Assembly: GCA_002633005.1 (NCBI GenBank)
Contig: NMRA01000422.1
Coordinates: 126,001 to 190,000 of the forward strand
Origin: Phoronis australis
Taxonomy: Eukaryota; Phoronida; Phoronidae
Length of the DNA stretch: 64,000 nt
Reading direction: 5' to 3'
The stretch's first letter is position 1; every line of letters begins with the position of its first letter. The notes under the pieces were generated by a model. That model ran no database searches, was not told the DNA's origin, and saw only the letters and a program-made list of their open reading frames with translations. This document shows, piece by piece, positions 17,500 through 31,000 of the stretch. Both the position numbers and the translations under genes were made by a program.

Positions 17500-18605
17500 G
17501 CTTTGTTTAAAATTTCGTCATTAACTTTTGTCCAAAATGAATTTACTTTTTCACATTCCCAAAATAAGTGTTTCAAAGTCTCTTTCGATTGTCCACGACA
17601 GGAGCAAGAGTTGTCATCCGTTACATGAATTATTTTTTTAAATGAGTAAGTAGTCAAAATGCTTGTCAAGAATCGAACTGAAGCCACTTAATTCTTGGGT
17701 CTCTTGTTGTGTTCCCCACTTCTTCAGTTAACTACCGTGACCCCCCTGTTGATCATTAGTTTTTGAAATTGGTTGTCTGTTATTTTGTGCCTTTACAAAA
17801 CTTAGAGAGAATTTGCAAAAACTTGATGCAGAAATGTGTGAAAGTGCCAATCAGTTAGATTTTGGTGGATTCGCGGACTACCATAAACCCCGGCCCCGGG
17901 TTGTCGGTTTTAGTTTTTGATAAGAAGTTTTTTGACCACCTAGTTATGTCCAAACGACTTGGTGAATTCTGCAGAAGACTGACATAAAGCTATGGGGTGG
18001 GAATGCACTAGCACCAATCAGTTTTACAGTGGAATTGAGGCTGTATGTTGGCCGCTATAGTTTCGACAAAAAATACTTTATTTGGCTTGTCAAATTAGAC
18101 CAGTTACTCAGTGCATCATAATGAAACTAACGCCTCGTACTGACAGGCTGGTGTCAATACAATCTTGGAATTCATTACTTTCTGTAGCTTTGGTCATAGG
18201 GTTTTCACCAAGGATTTATAAATGCTTCGCAGCCACAAATATACCACACTAACAATGAATTTTCTTATTCATGGTAAGAAATATTTACTTTTAGGTAATA
18301 CTCGACCTGTCTCAGGGGCGGATCCAAGACTTTGAGTTGGGGGGCCAGGGCACAGGAATAAGCAGCATTCCGGCAGATGCGCGCGCCCATCCTAAAATCT
18401 GGGGATTCAGGGGTCATGAATTCTTGGGTTTGCGGACCTGTTGACTAAAATCAAACGGTAACCGGGGTTTATTCAGGGCCTATGCGTTGTTTATTCGCCC
18501 CCCAAGACCCCCTGGCTGCGCGCATGTGCTAGTCAGCAATTCGCACCCGAACTCAGAAATGGGATCTGGTACAATTTTAGGGGGGGGGGGCATGGCCCCT
18601 TTTTA
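17500..18605. repeat. Right copy of the 1.1 kb segment
   Basis: Repeats 16395-17498 with a few percent differences, then continues uniquely after 18605. The minus-strand LINE frame is repeated only in part (17500-17687), because the copy begins within it. Confidence 0.9.
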
Positions 18606-19018
18606 AACATTGACTTTTGTTGAATTTTGTTGTTTTGTTTCGCACTACCAAATTGACCCTTCAGGAAATTGAATCGAGAATGTATCCTGTCACGTAAAAC
18701 ATTTTACTGGAAATGCACCATTTCACAGGGAAAGTGGTCGTGACAAAGTTACTCAGCTGAGACTCTTCTGCCGTGGGACTACCCCCAGGAATAGTGCCTT
18801 GAGACTGGCATAAGATATAGTATACCGGTCAACCGATAGGTAACGCGACGGAGCATTTTGACTTGTCTCCCTTGCTGATTCACAAATAGGTCATTGTGTA
18901 CAGTCAACACAGTCGAATTAACTGGGAGTGAAATAGTGGCTGGCAATGTGAAACACAAGACAAGACGTCTGCATATATTTGGAAAATGACTTGATCAGGA
19001 GTAGTCAGACGATTCAAA
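18606..19018 (+). other. Probable ADAM upstream and 5' UTR region
   Basis: No coding frame. The ADAM start codon follows at 19019 in the context TTCAAAATGA. No promoter element could be assigned. Confidence 0.4.
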
Positions 19019-19094
19019 ATGAATTGGCAAACATTATTGGCCTTGATTTTTTGTCTCGGACTTTGCCTCGAGCTTTCTTATTGTAGGAAAAGAG
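19019..19094 (+). CDS. ADAM exon 1 (signal peptide)
   Basis: Encodes MNWQTLLALIFCLGLCLELS followed by YCRKRG, a typical cleavable signal peptide. It ends in phase 1 at gtaagt, which fits exon 2 11.8 kb away. The distance makes the link somewhat less certain than for other exons. Confidence 0.78.
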
Positions 19095-22000
19095 GTAAGT
19101 TTCGCTATCACACTGTGTCACTCACACACAGTTACACTCACAGCGTCAACCGGACCGTCGCTGCCTGTGCGCTAAGTTGGCTGACTTCTAAGCCCAGACT
19201 TCAGAGTGGAGAGAGATTGAAACTGATGTGAAAGTGCCCATAATCTGATAGCATGAATTATTTTGCCTATTAGTAACGAATTAAACTTTGATTATATGGT
19301 GGTTTACGAACTATGCCAAACTTTTGTTGTCAGCCGGAGGCAGTCGCATGAAACTTTAGTACCGTAAGTATTTCAACAAGGGCTTTTGAAAAAGCCCCTA
19401 GAGGGCTGTATACAAGACGCCCCAAAACTCCACCCTGTTTAAGCGTGACACTTCAAAAATAGCCCTAATGAAGTGAAGTTTCCCAAAACTGGGTCCTAAT
19501 AATTTAGTCGTGGACCCTATTTTATCATAAAGTGACCCATTCTCATAAAATTTTGTTGAAACAAACAACAAATGTGCATTGCCATTAGGGTTAGTAGTTT
19601 GTGGTGACTTGCGCCTGAACTTTTTAATGAAAATATTGTACGCCTAAAATAATGACAAAAAATTAGTTGGAACAGAAAATAATCGCTTTTCACAAGCGTG
19701 CAGGTTTCTGCTGCAAAACAATGTATTAATGACAAATCCACAATTTTCCTTTTTTTCCCTAACTACTGGACTACGGCTACTTGTAGAGCAAAGTTCTGCC
19801 TGTATGTCTGAAATAGTGAACAATATTGTTCACGACTAGTTGGTAGACTAAAACACAATATGCTCTCAATGTTTTGAGTGAGTGCCTTTTAGAGGTATGC
19901 CTTAAAGGCATAATCTTTTGAACAAACAAACTTTCTTCTTTTCAATATCTCTGTCGTATCACAAATACAATTGGCCATTGTAGCCATTTGTTCCGTATTC
20001 TCACACTGAAGTTGAGGTATCCCTCGACTTGTGCATTTGATAATTTCTGTGCCTAAAATATCAGATATTAAAGCCAGTATACACCACCTTCCTTAAAAAA
20101 AGTGAATTTTGAGTTGGGCCACTTCCAATTAAAAATTGGTCTCAAATTGTTCCTTAGTCAAGTTAGAATTGGTTTCTGGGATTGACTGCCATTGCTTTAG
20201 ACTACATTATTCTAGAGTTGGCTTGTCATGGCAGGTCATTTAATGGGTGCTGCATGGTTTCAAGCCATAACGAAGTCCAAGCGCAGGAATAAGTTGAGAC
20301 TTTTTAGTGGTCAGTGGACTAAATTAAAATTTTGTTTCCTTAACGAAGACTCTTTTATTAAAATTGTTATTTGTTTGAATCTGAATTCTTTGACTGAACC
20401 TTACGGCATTCCTTAATGGTTTTCGTTGTTATCTCGTTGTGGACATGTAAAGTTGTGAGATATAATCAGTTAATGGCTGTTGGCAAAACCATTTACCTTG
20501 ATCTGTACAAAGACTGTAAATTATGGTTAAGCTCTTCAACATGTTTGCAGATCGATAAACAGTTCTTGCTCTAGATAACTACGAAATTCATGCTCAGATA
20601 ATCGCTTATAAATTAGAGGGTTAGATTTTTAAAACTTGAACCAAGATATTTAAAGCTTGTTGCATGTTTGAAACAAACTTGAAACAGACAGTTGCAGTAT
20701 TACTATTTTCCAACTTATTTCACATAAGTATATTGCCAAAATGTTCTTTTATCCATTTTCAATGGTTGATTACCTATTTACAAATAATGGTAACTTTAGC
20801 AAATATTATTTTATGACATTTTACTCACTGCAAAACATGCTTGTAATAGACTTAAATATTTTGAATCTTTTGTGGAGAAATTAATCTTGCTTGGTTCTAA
20901 GACCACTAGCAATTCAGGGTCATTTTGTCCCTTTGCTTGTGTTAAATTGGATCCATGCATCTAGTGTGTGATAGTAAAGTCTGCAATTTCATTTTAATCC
21001 TGCCACCTGTTTCATTTTAGAATTTTTATATATTTTAACCTTTAAATTGAAAATCATAGCCATAAAAGGTATCACAACCAGTAATTTTATCGTTTGACAG
21101 TTTCCATGAAAGCTCCAGTCGACCTTTTTCAGCTGGGTAAAACACTAAAACGAGCCTTTTACGCCCATCAAGTCACTATCGTAATATTCCTTACCATACT
21201 ATTTCCATTACCAACAACATCATCAAAACCGTCATTGACTCAAGAAAACACCTCAGAGTTTATTGAGATTGGTCCACCTTAAAATTGGGAATTTGAAAAC
21301 GGGGTTGCGTGTCACATAAATTGACAATCCACATGGCAAGGGCAACAATTCAAGTTCAGATGAGGTTAGTAATGTTTTTAAACCCTTAAGCTCCTATATG
21401 AGGTTTCAATGCCTCTTGAAGAAAGTACAGTATTTCAAAGTAAACCACTGAGAATTTGTGCATACAGTGACAATTTGTTCTGCTTGTGCTCATGTGTCCT
21501 CCATCCTCTTCAATAATCGGACACAATTTTTTGTGCCAAAGTGCTTTTCTGATAAAAAACCTTTTGAGAGATTTTGTTCCTAACTGCAGTGATGCCTAAA
21601 CTCATATATTAATGTTCCTAGATACCATTATGGAAACACGTCCCACGAGCTTTGCAGCGCTTTCTAGTTTTAAATTGAATTATTGCACTAGACGACAGTT
21701 CTAATAATATTCAAGCGAGATGTAAGAAAATCAGTATGTTGCCGAATTTATGTATATGAATGGAATTTATGTATATGAATGGAATTTATGTATATGAATG
21801 GAATTTATGTATATGAATGGAATTTATGTATATGAATGGAATTTATGTATATGAATGGAATTTATGTATATGAATCGAATTTATGTATATGAATCGAATT
21901 TATGTATATGAATCGAATTTATGTATATGAATCGAATTTATGTATATGAATCGAATTTATGTATATGAATCGAATTTATGTATATGAATCGAATTTACGT

Positions 22001-25000
22001 ATATGAATCGGAGGGCGAGACGTTTATTTGGCTGATGATATGTTTGGAAAATACTAAAACTAATACGCATCCTGGCAGGCTGGCACACATATTTGACAGT
22101 GCCAAATGACAGGGTATATGATTGTATACTTAATTCATCATTTACTCAATGGGGAAATTCAATGGACATTATCCAGTGTCAATCGTGTCTACACTACATT
22201 GATTATGATGATGATAATGTTTGGCTTTCAAAAGCCTTGTCCTTGTTAAATTTATTATTTCCAGGGTTANTTCATTTTAGAATTTTTATGCATTTTAACC
22301 TTTAAATTGAAAATCATAGCCATAAAAGGTATCACAACCAGTAATTTTATCGTTTGACAGTTTCCATGAAAGCTCCAGTCGACCTTTTTCAGCTGGGTAA
22401 AACACTAAATCGAGCCTTTTACGCCCATCAAGTCACTTTCATAATATTCCTTACCATACTATTTTCATTACCAACAACATCATCAAAACCGTCATTGACT
22501 CAAGAAAACACCTCAGAGTTTATTAAGATTGGTCCACCTTAAAATTGGGAATTTGAAAACGGGGTTGCGTGTCACATAAATTGACAATCCACATGGCAAG
22601 GGCAACAATTCAAGTTCGAATGAGGTTAGTAATGTTTTTAAACCCTTAAGCTCCTCTATAAGGTTTCAATGCCTCTTGAAGAAAGTACAGTATTTCAAAG
22701 TACAGTATTTCAAAGTACAGTATTTCAAAGTACAGTATTTCAAAGTACAGTATTTCAAAGTAAACCACTGAGAATTTGTGCATACAGTGACAATTTGTTC
22801 AGCTTGTGCTCATGTGTCCTCCATCCTCTTCAATAATCAGACACATTTTTTGTGCCAAAATGCTTTTCTGATAAAAAACCTTTTGAGAGATTTTGTTCCT
22901 AACTGCAGTGATGCATAAACTCATAGATTAATACTCCTAGATACCATTATGGAAACACGTCCCACGAGCTTTGCAGCGCTTTCTAGTTTTAAATTGAATT
23001 ATTGCACTAGACGACAGTTCTAATAATATTCAAGCGAGATGTAAGATAATCAGTATGTTGCTGAATTTACGTATATGAATCCGAGGGCGAGACGTTTATT
23101 TGGCTGATAATATGTTTGGAAAATACTAAAACTAATACGCATCCTGGCAGGCTGGCATACATATTTGACAGTGCCAAATGACAAGGTATATGTATACTTA
23201 ATTCATCATTTACTCAATGGGAAAATTCAATGGACATTATCCAGTGTCAATCGTGTCTACACTACATTGATTGTGACATGAAAATGTTTGGCTTTCAAAA
23301 GCCTTGTCCTTGTTAAATTTATTATTTCCAGGCTTAGGAAAATATGGAAGAGGTAGCTCTGGATTTTTCCATCCATGAATTGCAAAATATTGCCACACAT
23401 TGCTGTGAATGACAGTTTAGGGTATTTTTTGCTTCAACAGCAGTCGTATCCATTGCTTTTGCTGGCAAAAGATCTTGGATGACCCAGTATAAACCCAGGT
23501 GGCACTGTGTTCCATACGGCACTATTAGGACGCCCCGCCATAGGCATCTAGAAGTTCCAATCAATGCTAAAATATATATCAAAATTGACAGCAGTCTCAT
23601 GGATGGTGTCTAGCAGTAATGTTTACAATGGCTAATTTGAATTTGTCAGGGCTTCTGTACAAATTGCATAACTTTCAGATATTATTTTTAAAGTATTCAC
23701 ACTGTGTCTGTGGAAATGGATATTAAAGTCATCAAAACTAGTAGACAAATCACAGAATTAAAGAGTAGGATGTGGTATGCAGGTCACCCACTACATCTAT
23801 GGCCTGTGATGTAAATCTCAGAACATGGTACACTCATGACCTTTCTAGCACCTCAGGAGTAAATCTGGGTGTACTTTCTAAATGAGGGACTTTTGCCTAA
23901 TGTAGAGAAGCCTTGTTGAGAAAATCACTGGGTGTCCTGTTTCCTTTTTGTTTTTGTGCATTAATCTTGCTGATGGTAATGGTCTGATATAATGTACCCG
24001 AATTTTGGGAACCAGTTTTCTCCTCTGAATAACAGGCATCAAACTGGTTCTCAAAATAGGGGCATATTGTATCAGACTATTGCCCTTGCTGACACTGTTG
24101 AATATCAGAAACCCTACAAGTTTCCAATCTTTAGGAAATTAGGATTTTCACCCTGAAATGGCCCTACTAGAGAAGATTTACGAATAGTTGGAGAACTGTG
24201 ACTTTGATAAGCTCTAGGTACAGCCGTGTATAATCACCTCGAATGCTTTACTTGTTAACCATTGATCTGACTGTTTTCATTATCACTTTTACAGGAGTAA
24301 TGTCCCCTGTGTGAGCACCAGTCATTCTTTGGGTTCCTTGTATAATCTAGCTCATACCTCAATTTTTCACATGGCTGTCTCTTCTGCTTGTCTTAATTCA
24401 ATCTCCAGTCTTGTTGGTACAAGATGCCTAGATCAAACTGGCATATCCAGCAGATTTTGTGAAAGCCACATCTCGTTAATTAAGCCCAACTAGAACAATC
24501 GTTTGGGGATAATTAGTGTTTTGATATGGATTGTTAGCCAATTAGTCAATGTTTTCACAGTAGGGGTTAGACGAGGCTAGATTCACTGCCATTATCGTCT
24601 CGGGTTTGAATGGGACTAACTGTTTGTTTGTGTACATCAGTTCTTGACAATGATTCCATTGTTTGAATAGAGGGAGGGTCGGTTGTCATGAAAAACGCAT
24701 ACTGTATTTTTTGAAGTTGAGGCTTTCTTTCGGACGGTGTCATACAATAGAATTTACTGATATCTGCTCAGTTTCAGCTTGTCTAGTAAAGAAATAGGAG
24801 GAGTATTCTTGCCATGCTTCTAATTAACAACTGACTTCTGGCTTTAATTAGGGTTTGGTCGTTAGTAGATCTAGATCAGAAAACATACAGATTGCATAAT
24901 TCTCGCTACTTCAGGAATTTACATCAGCAACTTACCATTGGGGACCTGGGGAGCCTCAATGTGAATAAAGGATTTACCCAGTTGAACTGTTGTTTCAGAC

Positions 25001-28000
25001 CAGCTTTGGTAGATAGCAAATTTAGCAAAAAGTTGCTTGCTGTGTCGGTCTGAGGTCTCAGTGAGGTGTTTGAAAAACAAGCAGGATTGCAGTTTATTGA
25101 GACTGAAAGGACTTTCAGATTCAAATGACTTTGTAAACTAATGCTGTAGAATGTTTGCAATTCAACATTTCCGCTTTCAACTGCAACTCATAAAGACTTG
25201 TTCAGTTTATGTGGCATTCATAATATTCAGGGAAATTAAACACAGTTTACCACTGCTGGACTGTTGTTGATTTGTGAGTTCATGTACTGACTAATATACT
25301 TGGGTTTAAAGTAATGCACATTTGTGTAATGCTTTCTTCATCCCAGGATTCATTATGGTGTTCAAATAAAATTGGTTCTGACTCCAAGCTGAACACTGAA
25401 CCAGGGTTCTGTGTCATGAAAGTGACTTAGGGACTTCAGACAGAAATTTGGTCTTCGCTTCCACTTCACAATAACTAAACATGGTTAAAAGTGTTCATCG
25501 TTGTCTTCTGTGATTACCGTATGGTAAAAAATGAGGGAAATTACTTACCAGAAGACTATAAGTCATTTACGCATAACGTTTCATGTGAACAAGGGCCTGA
25601 GCTGCAGGCTCGAAACGTCATGTGTACCTAACTTATGGTCATCTAGTAAGTAACTTCTCTCGTTTTTTACCAATTTCCAGATAAAGGTGTAATCGAATAT
25701 TATGACCATCCGACGTGACTTTAGATTTTTAAGGCAAGTTACCTTGAGCAATGATTCTAAGTGGTATGTGTTGGAATTAAGCCATTGTATGCACAACAAG
25801 ATTATAGGTGGTAAATTTGGTACAAAAATGTAAATGACGTAAGTTTGCCTAAAATCGATTATTTAAAGGAACTTTTCTGCCATCTTTTAAATAGTCATAC
25901 ATGTGGTTTGATTTCTTATAGATTATCAAAGTCTGAATTGCAAAAACTTGCTCCCAGTGAAAATGGCGGTTCGTGCGCTGATTTGTTGACAACTGCTTTT
26001 GTGGACACCATTTTGGAATTGAAGCCAGCGCACCCTGTTGTTCAATAGCAAGCTGTCAGTATGGTGGAGGCTATAGCTCTCATTCCAGGTTTCAGTGCTG
26101 TGTAGTTACATCACTCTAAGGTGTTACAGTGGTTATCATTATAAAATGGGACTCATTGGCTCAACCAAAGTTCCTGATCATGGTCATCCCAGTGTTTGGT
26201 GACTGCTTTCAACATGGTCTCCGAGCTAGCATATATCTCAGAGTAGAAGATCTGCAATACTTGTCATGCAACATACAGAATGGTGTTTATAGCAGAACTA
26301 TAGTGACATGATACTAGGTATACCCCTTTTCAGTGCAGACAGTGGTTGTCTCTCTGTTCATTTCCCAAATGTTAGCTATTAATGTGATGTCTATTGTACT
26401 GAATCCTTACAGTGTACACGATTGTTTGCCAAGCATTGTTGTCGCCCATTGGGGCCTGAACAATGTTGAATAGTTTGTTGAGGGACTTTATCATGACTAG
26501 TTATCTAGAGGTTAATATTAACCAGGGTTCACTGCTATTTTTTAAAGGTTTCTCAGATGTGGTTTAAGAACTATGATTAGCTGTGTTGACATTGGTTAGA
26601 ATAGGCACTGGTTAAAACTTGGGGACAAAATAGGATCAAAGTCTTTTTTGAAATCCTTGTGTATAGTGCCTCTCTGTCTTTTGGGTGCTGTTTTTTATGA
26701 CATTATGTGAGCATGGTAACTAAGATTAAATACTTGAAGTGTGTTCTGAATTCGTTTTTGGTATGAAATATGTGTGGTGTGCCTGGTTTCGCAAATGAAC
26801 CTAAATATCCTGACAGACATCAAACACAGGTTCTGCTGTAATTGGTATTGGCGAACTGCACTTGGCATACTTTTGAAATTATTACTTTTGGAGATAAATT
26901 TTGCACACATTAGTTGGTTGAGCAAGAAAGCAAGTTTTAAGCTATTTAGTCTTCATATTGTAACCCATGTTGCGCAAACAACTTGTAGAAAAATCCTAAG
27001 CTGTTACAATATTTTTGTTGTATCGAACCATCTAAAAGTGATTAACCAAGATTTTTGTGAAATTTGTTTTTCATAAAAAGCCAATCTGTTGGAACCCATT
27101 AGGTGTTGCAGCCATTAGAACAGTTTGGGGTCATCATTCAAACATTACCACTCTGTAAATGTCTGCCATTTACTCATCATGTCTCTTGTTAAACCTTATG
27201 TTTACATAATACAACATTGCCTGTACCCAACTGTTAACAATATCTGTTTTACCAATTACTTATCTCTCTGCTTCCTAGTTCTGCACACATTTAGCTATAC
27301 ATAGGCACTGCATGCAAGCTTGTCATCACTGGTCTCTACCATATGGCCAACTCATCACTTTCCAACCCATTTGTCTTGCCACAGTGGTGTCATTTTTTCT
27401 GTGTTCCACCCATTAGCATCACTTAGTGTGGCATTCTGGCCTAAATGTTGGAATGCCACCAGTTGGCATCTTTGGTCTGCCAGATCTCCATCAGTGAATG
27501 ATGGTTGGCTGTGCAAAGGTCCAGATGTTTGTTGCCCTTGCTGGCTATGAGGATTCTTGTCTGCTTGCAATACACATTTGAACAGATCAAATGCACATAA
27601 CCAGTGAGAAAAATTTCTTTCAGTGTATTAATTTTCTTTGATTATGAATGTTTTTTTGTAAATCTACCATGTGGTTTTGAGCTGTCCTGCCCTTTTGAAG
27701 ACTTAAAAATTCACAAGTGAAGCAAGGAACTTTGCCTTACTGATGAGCTGTTTCCTGGGTCCAATTTCATGACCTAAGACATAAGTCAGAGATATGGTCT
27801 TACACTCCATCCGTCTGTTTCTGAAATTTAAGTAAACCTCATTCGAGCAAGTGTAAGAAGTCTCTGACAATATACACGTGACTACTAGTTACGGAGATAA
27901 TTTTTAAAAATTATTTCTAGACTGTGATGGTCTCGTTAATATTTGGCCAAATATTTTTAAGCAATTTTGAAATGGGAGCATATGACAAAATTTTTGTCTC

Positions 28001-31000
28001 AAGTCACTTTTATGAAACTGACCCCAGATGCGTTAAGGAGGGACCTTTATTCATTAGTGCCACCTAGTGACCATCCAGTGGCCCATTCTCACTGCACCGT
28101 TAGTGTGTTGTGCTGTGTTATATCAGGAAAGCAACGAACAGGATAAAATGGATGGAAAATTAATTTCATATTCAATGTGCCTTTGTCTTAAGCAGGTAAT
28201 CTTCATTACTATGTGAACTCATTTGTTTTTGAAAAGGAAGGTGGACTGGAATTTAAGTGCTACTTGGAAATTCATTCATGCGCCACCTTCAGATCCCAGT
28301 AATGCGGACTGGAGGTTTCAACCTACTGGTATAAAAAACATTTTAACACCTTTTCCGCCATTATAATACTGATGTTGCTGTGCTTTGGGATGTACTAATG
28401 TCTTAAGAAAAACGGGAAATCTTTTGAAGTATCAAAGGATGAACAAGGACATCATGTTTTATAGATTTCCCACTGCAAAGAAATATTCGTGACAAAACTA
28501 GCGGCCGTGGCCGATAAAGTGGGAGAATTTCGATCCTAGCCGGTGTCAAAAAACTAAAATGAATTAGTGAACTTGAACTATCAAGCAATGGAATGGGCTG
28601 ACAATAGAATTTATTCCTGTGCCATTAAATTAATTAATTACTATGCAGTAATTGAATTTCGGTCTACCAAAACTGAGTCGGGATCAATCTGAAGTCACTT
28701 CCGTGTTCCCATTACTAATTAGAGAGTGGAAATATGAAAAGTTGTCTTCTTGTGCCAGTAAAAGCTTTCTCTAAAACCTGTTTTGAATCGTCACTGTGTT
28801 GAGTTTGAATTTTGTCCTGATGAGTTTGGCTTTTGTTGAGTATGCACCGAGTTTGAGGTGTTGGGAATCATGGGAGATAGCCATTTCTTAACCAAAGTAG
28901 GATATTGTGGACTTTTGTACCTATTCTAAACACAAACTCCCCACAGTATGGACGTAGACTTTTGAACACATGCATGAACTTTAATTCCAGTCAAGTTTGC
29001 TTAATTGATGACTATATGTAGTCCGAAATTTATCATATTAATTATAAACTTCAACATTTTGTCAGATTAACATGTATTAGTCTACAAATGATGGTTCTAA
29101 AGTTATTTCCCGTGTTCAGTCTTTTAGTATGGGAATTGAATAACTTCGCTTTCAAGTTGTATTTGGCAAACTTGCAGGGTATGCCTAGCAGACTAAGATA
29201 TCTCTGCTATCTTTCTGACCAAACCCCTCTACTTTATTCTGACTGGTCCTAATTTCCGCAGATTTCAAGTGCAGTTCGCTTAACATCTCTCATCGTGCAT
29301 ACTTAGCAGTGAATTCTTACTAAGATACTGATCATTATAAGGAAATCATCATCATCATCAAATCATGTGTTTATGAGTGAGGCACCCTTTAAACCATGAG
29401 CCAGATTTTGTTCTGAGATTCACTAGCCATGTGATAGATACCATTTACTTCCATGATTAATACTTAGAGTCACCTACAGGGGTCCTGGCATTTTGAGAAC
29501 CAATTTTCTCCACTGAATAGTGTCAAATTGGTTCTCAAAATGAGTGATCCCCGTTAGTGACTATTGTTCTTCCATGGTGATGTATCTAGACTGTTTCTGT
29601 ATTCAGTAGGTTCAACACACTTCCTCCGTCAGTTGTAGAAATCAACTGTGTTATCAGCCTGGCAAAAAATGCAGAATGATTTTCACAACATGGAATACCA
29701 CTTTAGCTCCACTGACCCAGCCAACCTAGACAGTGGTGAAGTTTATTTAAACAAGGCAGGGTTTTTGTGCTCAATCAACTGATAAGACTCAACTAAGTGT
29801 TGGCAGTCAAGGTGATGCCCACCAACTTTGTAGATTTATGATAGTCTTATTAAGCTCTATGGTTGCCTGTTTTAATTTGTCCACGTGAACTACATCCCTC
29901 TGTTTTGAATATTTTCACCTATTTAGCACACTGTATGGACAACAAAGTTTGAGAAATTTTTTATCTGTTGCTATCATGGGCTGTATTGTGTAGATGTCAT
30001 CTACAAAATTTGGTCAAGTTTATGTTATTTGCAACTAGCTAATAATAAGCCTTTGATAAATGGAAAATGACAGTTTCAAAAATTATGTGCAAGATAAGAA
30101 AATTATCGTAGAATGGTGAATGTTCTCTCAAAACACATTTTCATTTAATGTGCGCATGGGTTTTTCACCTCAAGCATAACCGTTTTTGTTTTAGTTATTT
30201 TTTGTCTGTGGTGCAGCTGGCATGTAATGTATTATAGCGTAACTGGAATCTCTATTGAGAATAGCTGATTATCAATGCAGGAAATTGCCTCAGTTGTCGT
30301 AAAAAGTGCTGTATGCATGCGTGTCCAGCAACTGTGGGTGTTTTCTGGCAATGAATCTCTTAGGGATATATGCTTGTTTTTCTCAAAATATCTTGAATGT
30401 GTGTTGGGAACTGCCGCAGGCCTTAGTGAATCATGTGTCTGAGTTGGTAGATTAGTGTTTGATTTAGTCAGATATGTTAGGGGATCAGTTACTTGAACAA
30501 ACAGTTGACTCTAATCCTCAAGTGTGTTTTGGATTGTATTTCCAGGGGCCTCTTAAAAGTGAGTCAAAAACGTATTGTCATTAGTATTAGATGGTGTTTT
30601 AAACCTTAGCTTTGTGCTGTTTACAAACTTGTGCTGTTTAGATTAATGGAATGTTTAAATCTGTGTTTTCATGTATGTTGGGTCAGTACACATTCAACGT
30701 TTCGAGCTTTACTCTTTTTCCAGGGAATGTTACATATTTTAAGACTGTTGTCATAAAAATTCTGATATTTGTCATGGTCTTTGAGAAAAGAGCAATGTTC
30801 GTCTTCTTATGTTTTGCATCGTTCAAATTACTTTTTATCATCAGTAAAGACATTTATCATCTTTTAAATTAGCTATCTGTATTCCTTTTAAGGCAAACAT
30901 GGCAGGAAATCGAGAAAGAATCTTCCTCCATCGAAATCATCTCTTATGGAGCACACTAACCCTCATCCACTGCCCAACATCACTCTGGTTATTCAAAAGA

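Larger units (their letters stand above)
21011..22269. repeat. Left copy of a segment repeated across the 22270 gap
   Basis: In ADAM intron 1. Matches 22271-23336 and runs up to a single N. It is longer than the right copy because of a 14-unit minisatellite at 21743-22008, while the right copy has a five-unit 15-bp repeat that is single here. Confidence 0.9.
23337..30483. other. Remainder of ADAM intron 1
   Basis: Apart from the small elements listed separately, I see no exon, RNA gene or recognisable transposon coding region. The scattered frames of 60-100 codons have no family resemblance. Confidence 0.6.

Noticed and set aside
21094-21282. 62-codon frame repeated at 22354
   Set aside because: Beyond the first 36 bases, the two copies differ mainly at amino-acid-changing positions, as expected of non-coding DNA. 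Only the 36-bp candidate exon is kept.
21743-22008. Possible CRISPR-like array
   Set aside because: Units are directly adjacent with no spacers and the DNA is animal nuclear. It is a minisatellite.
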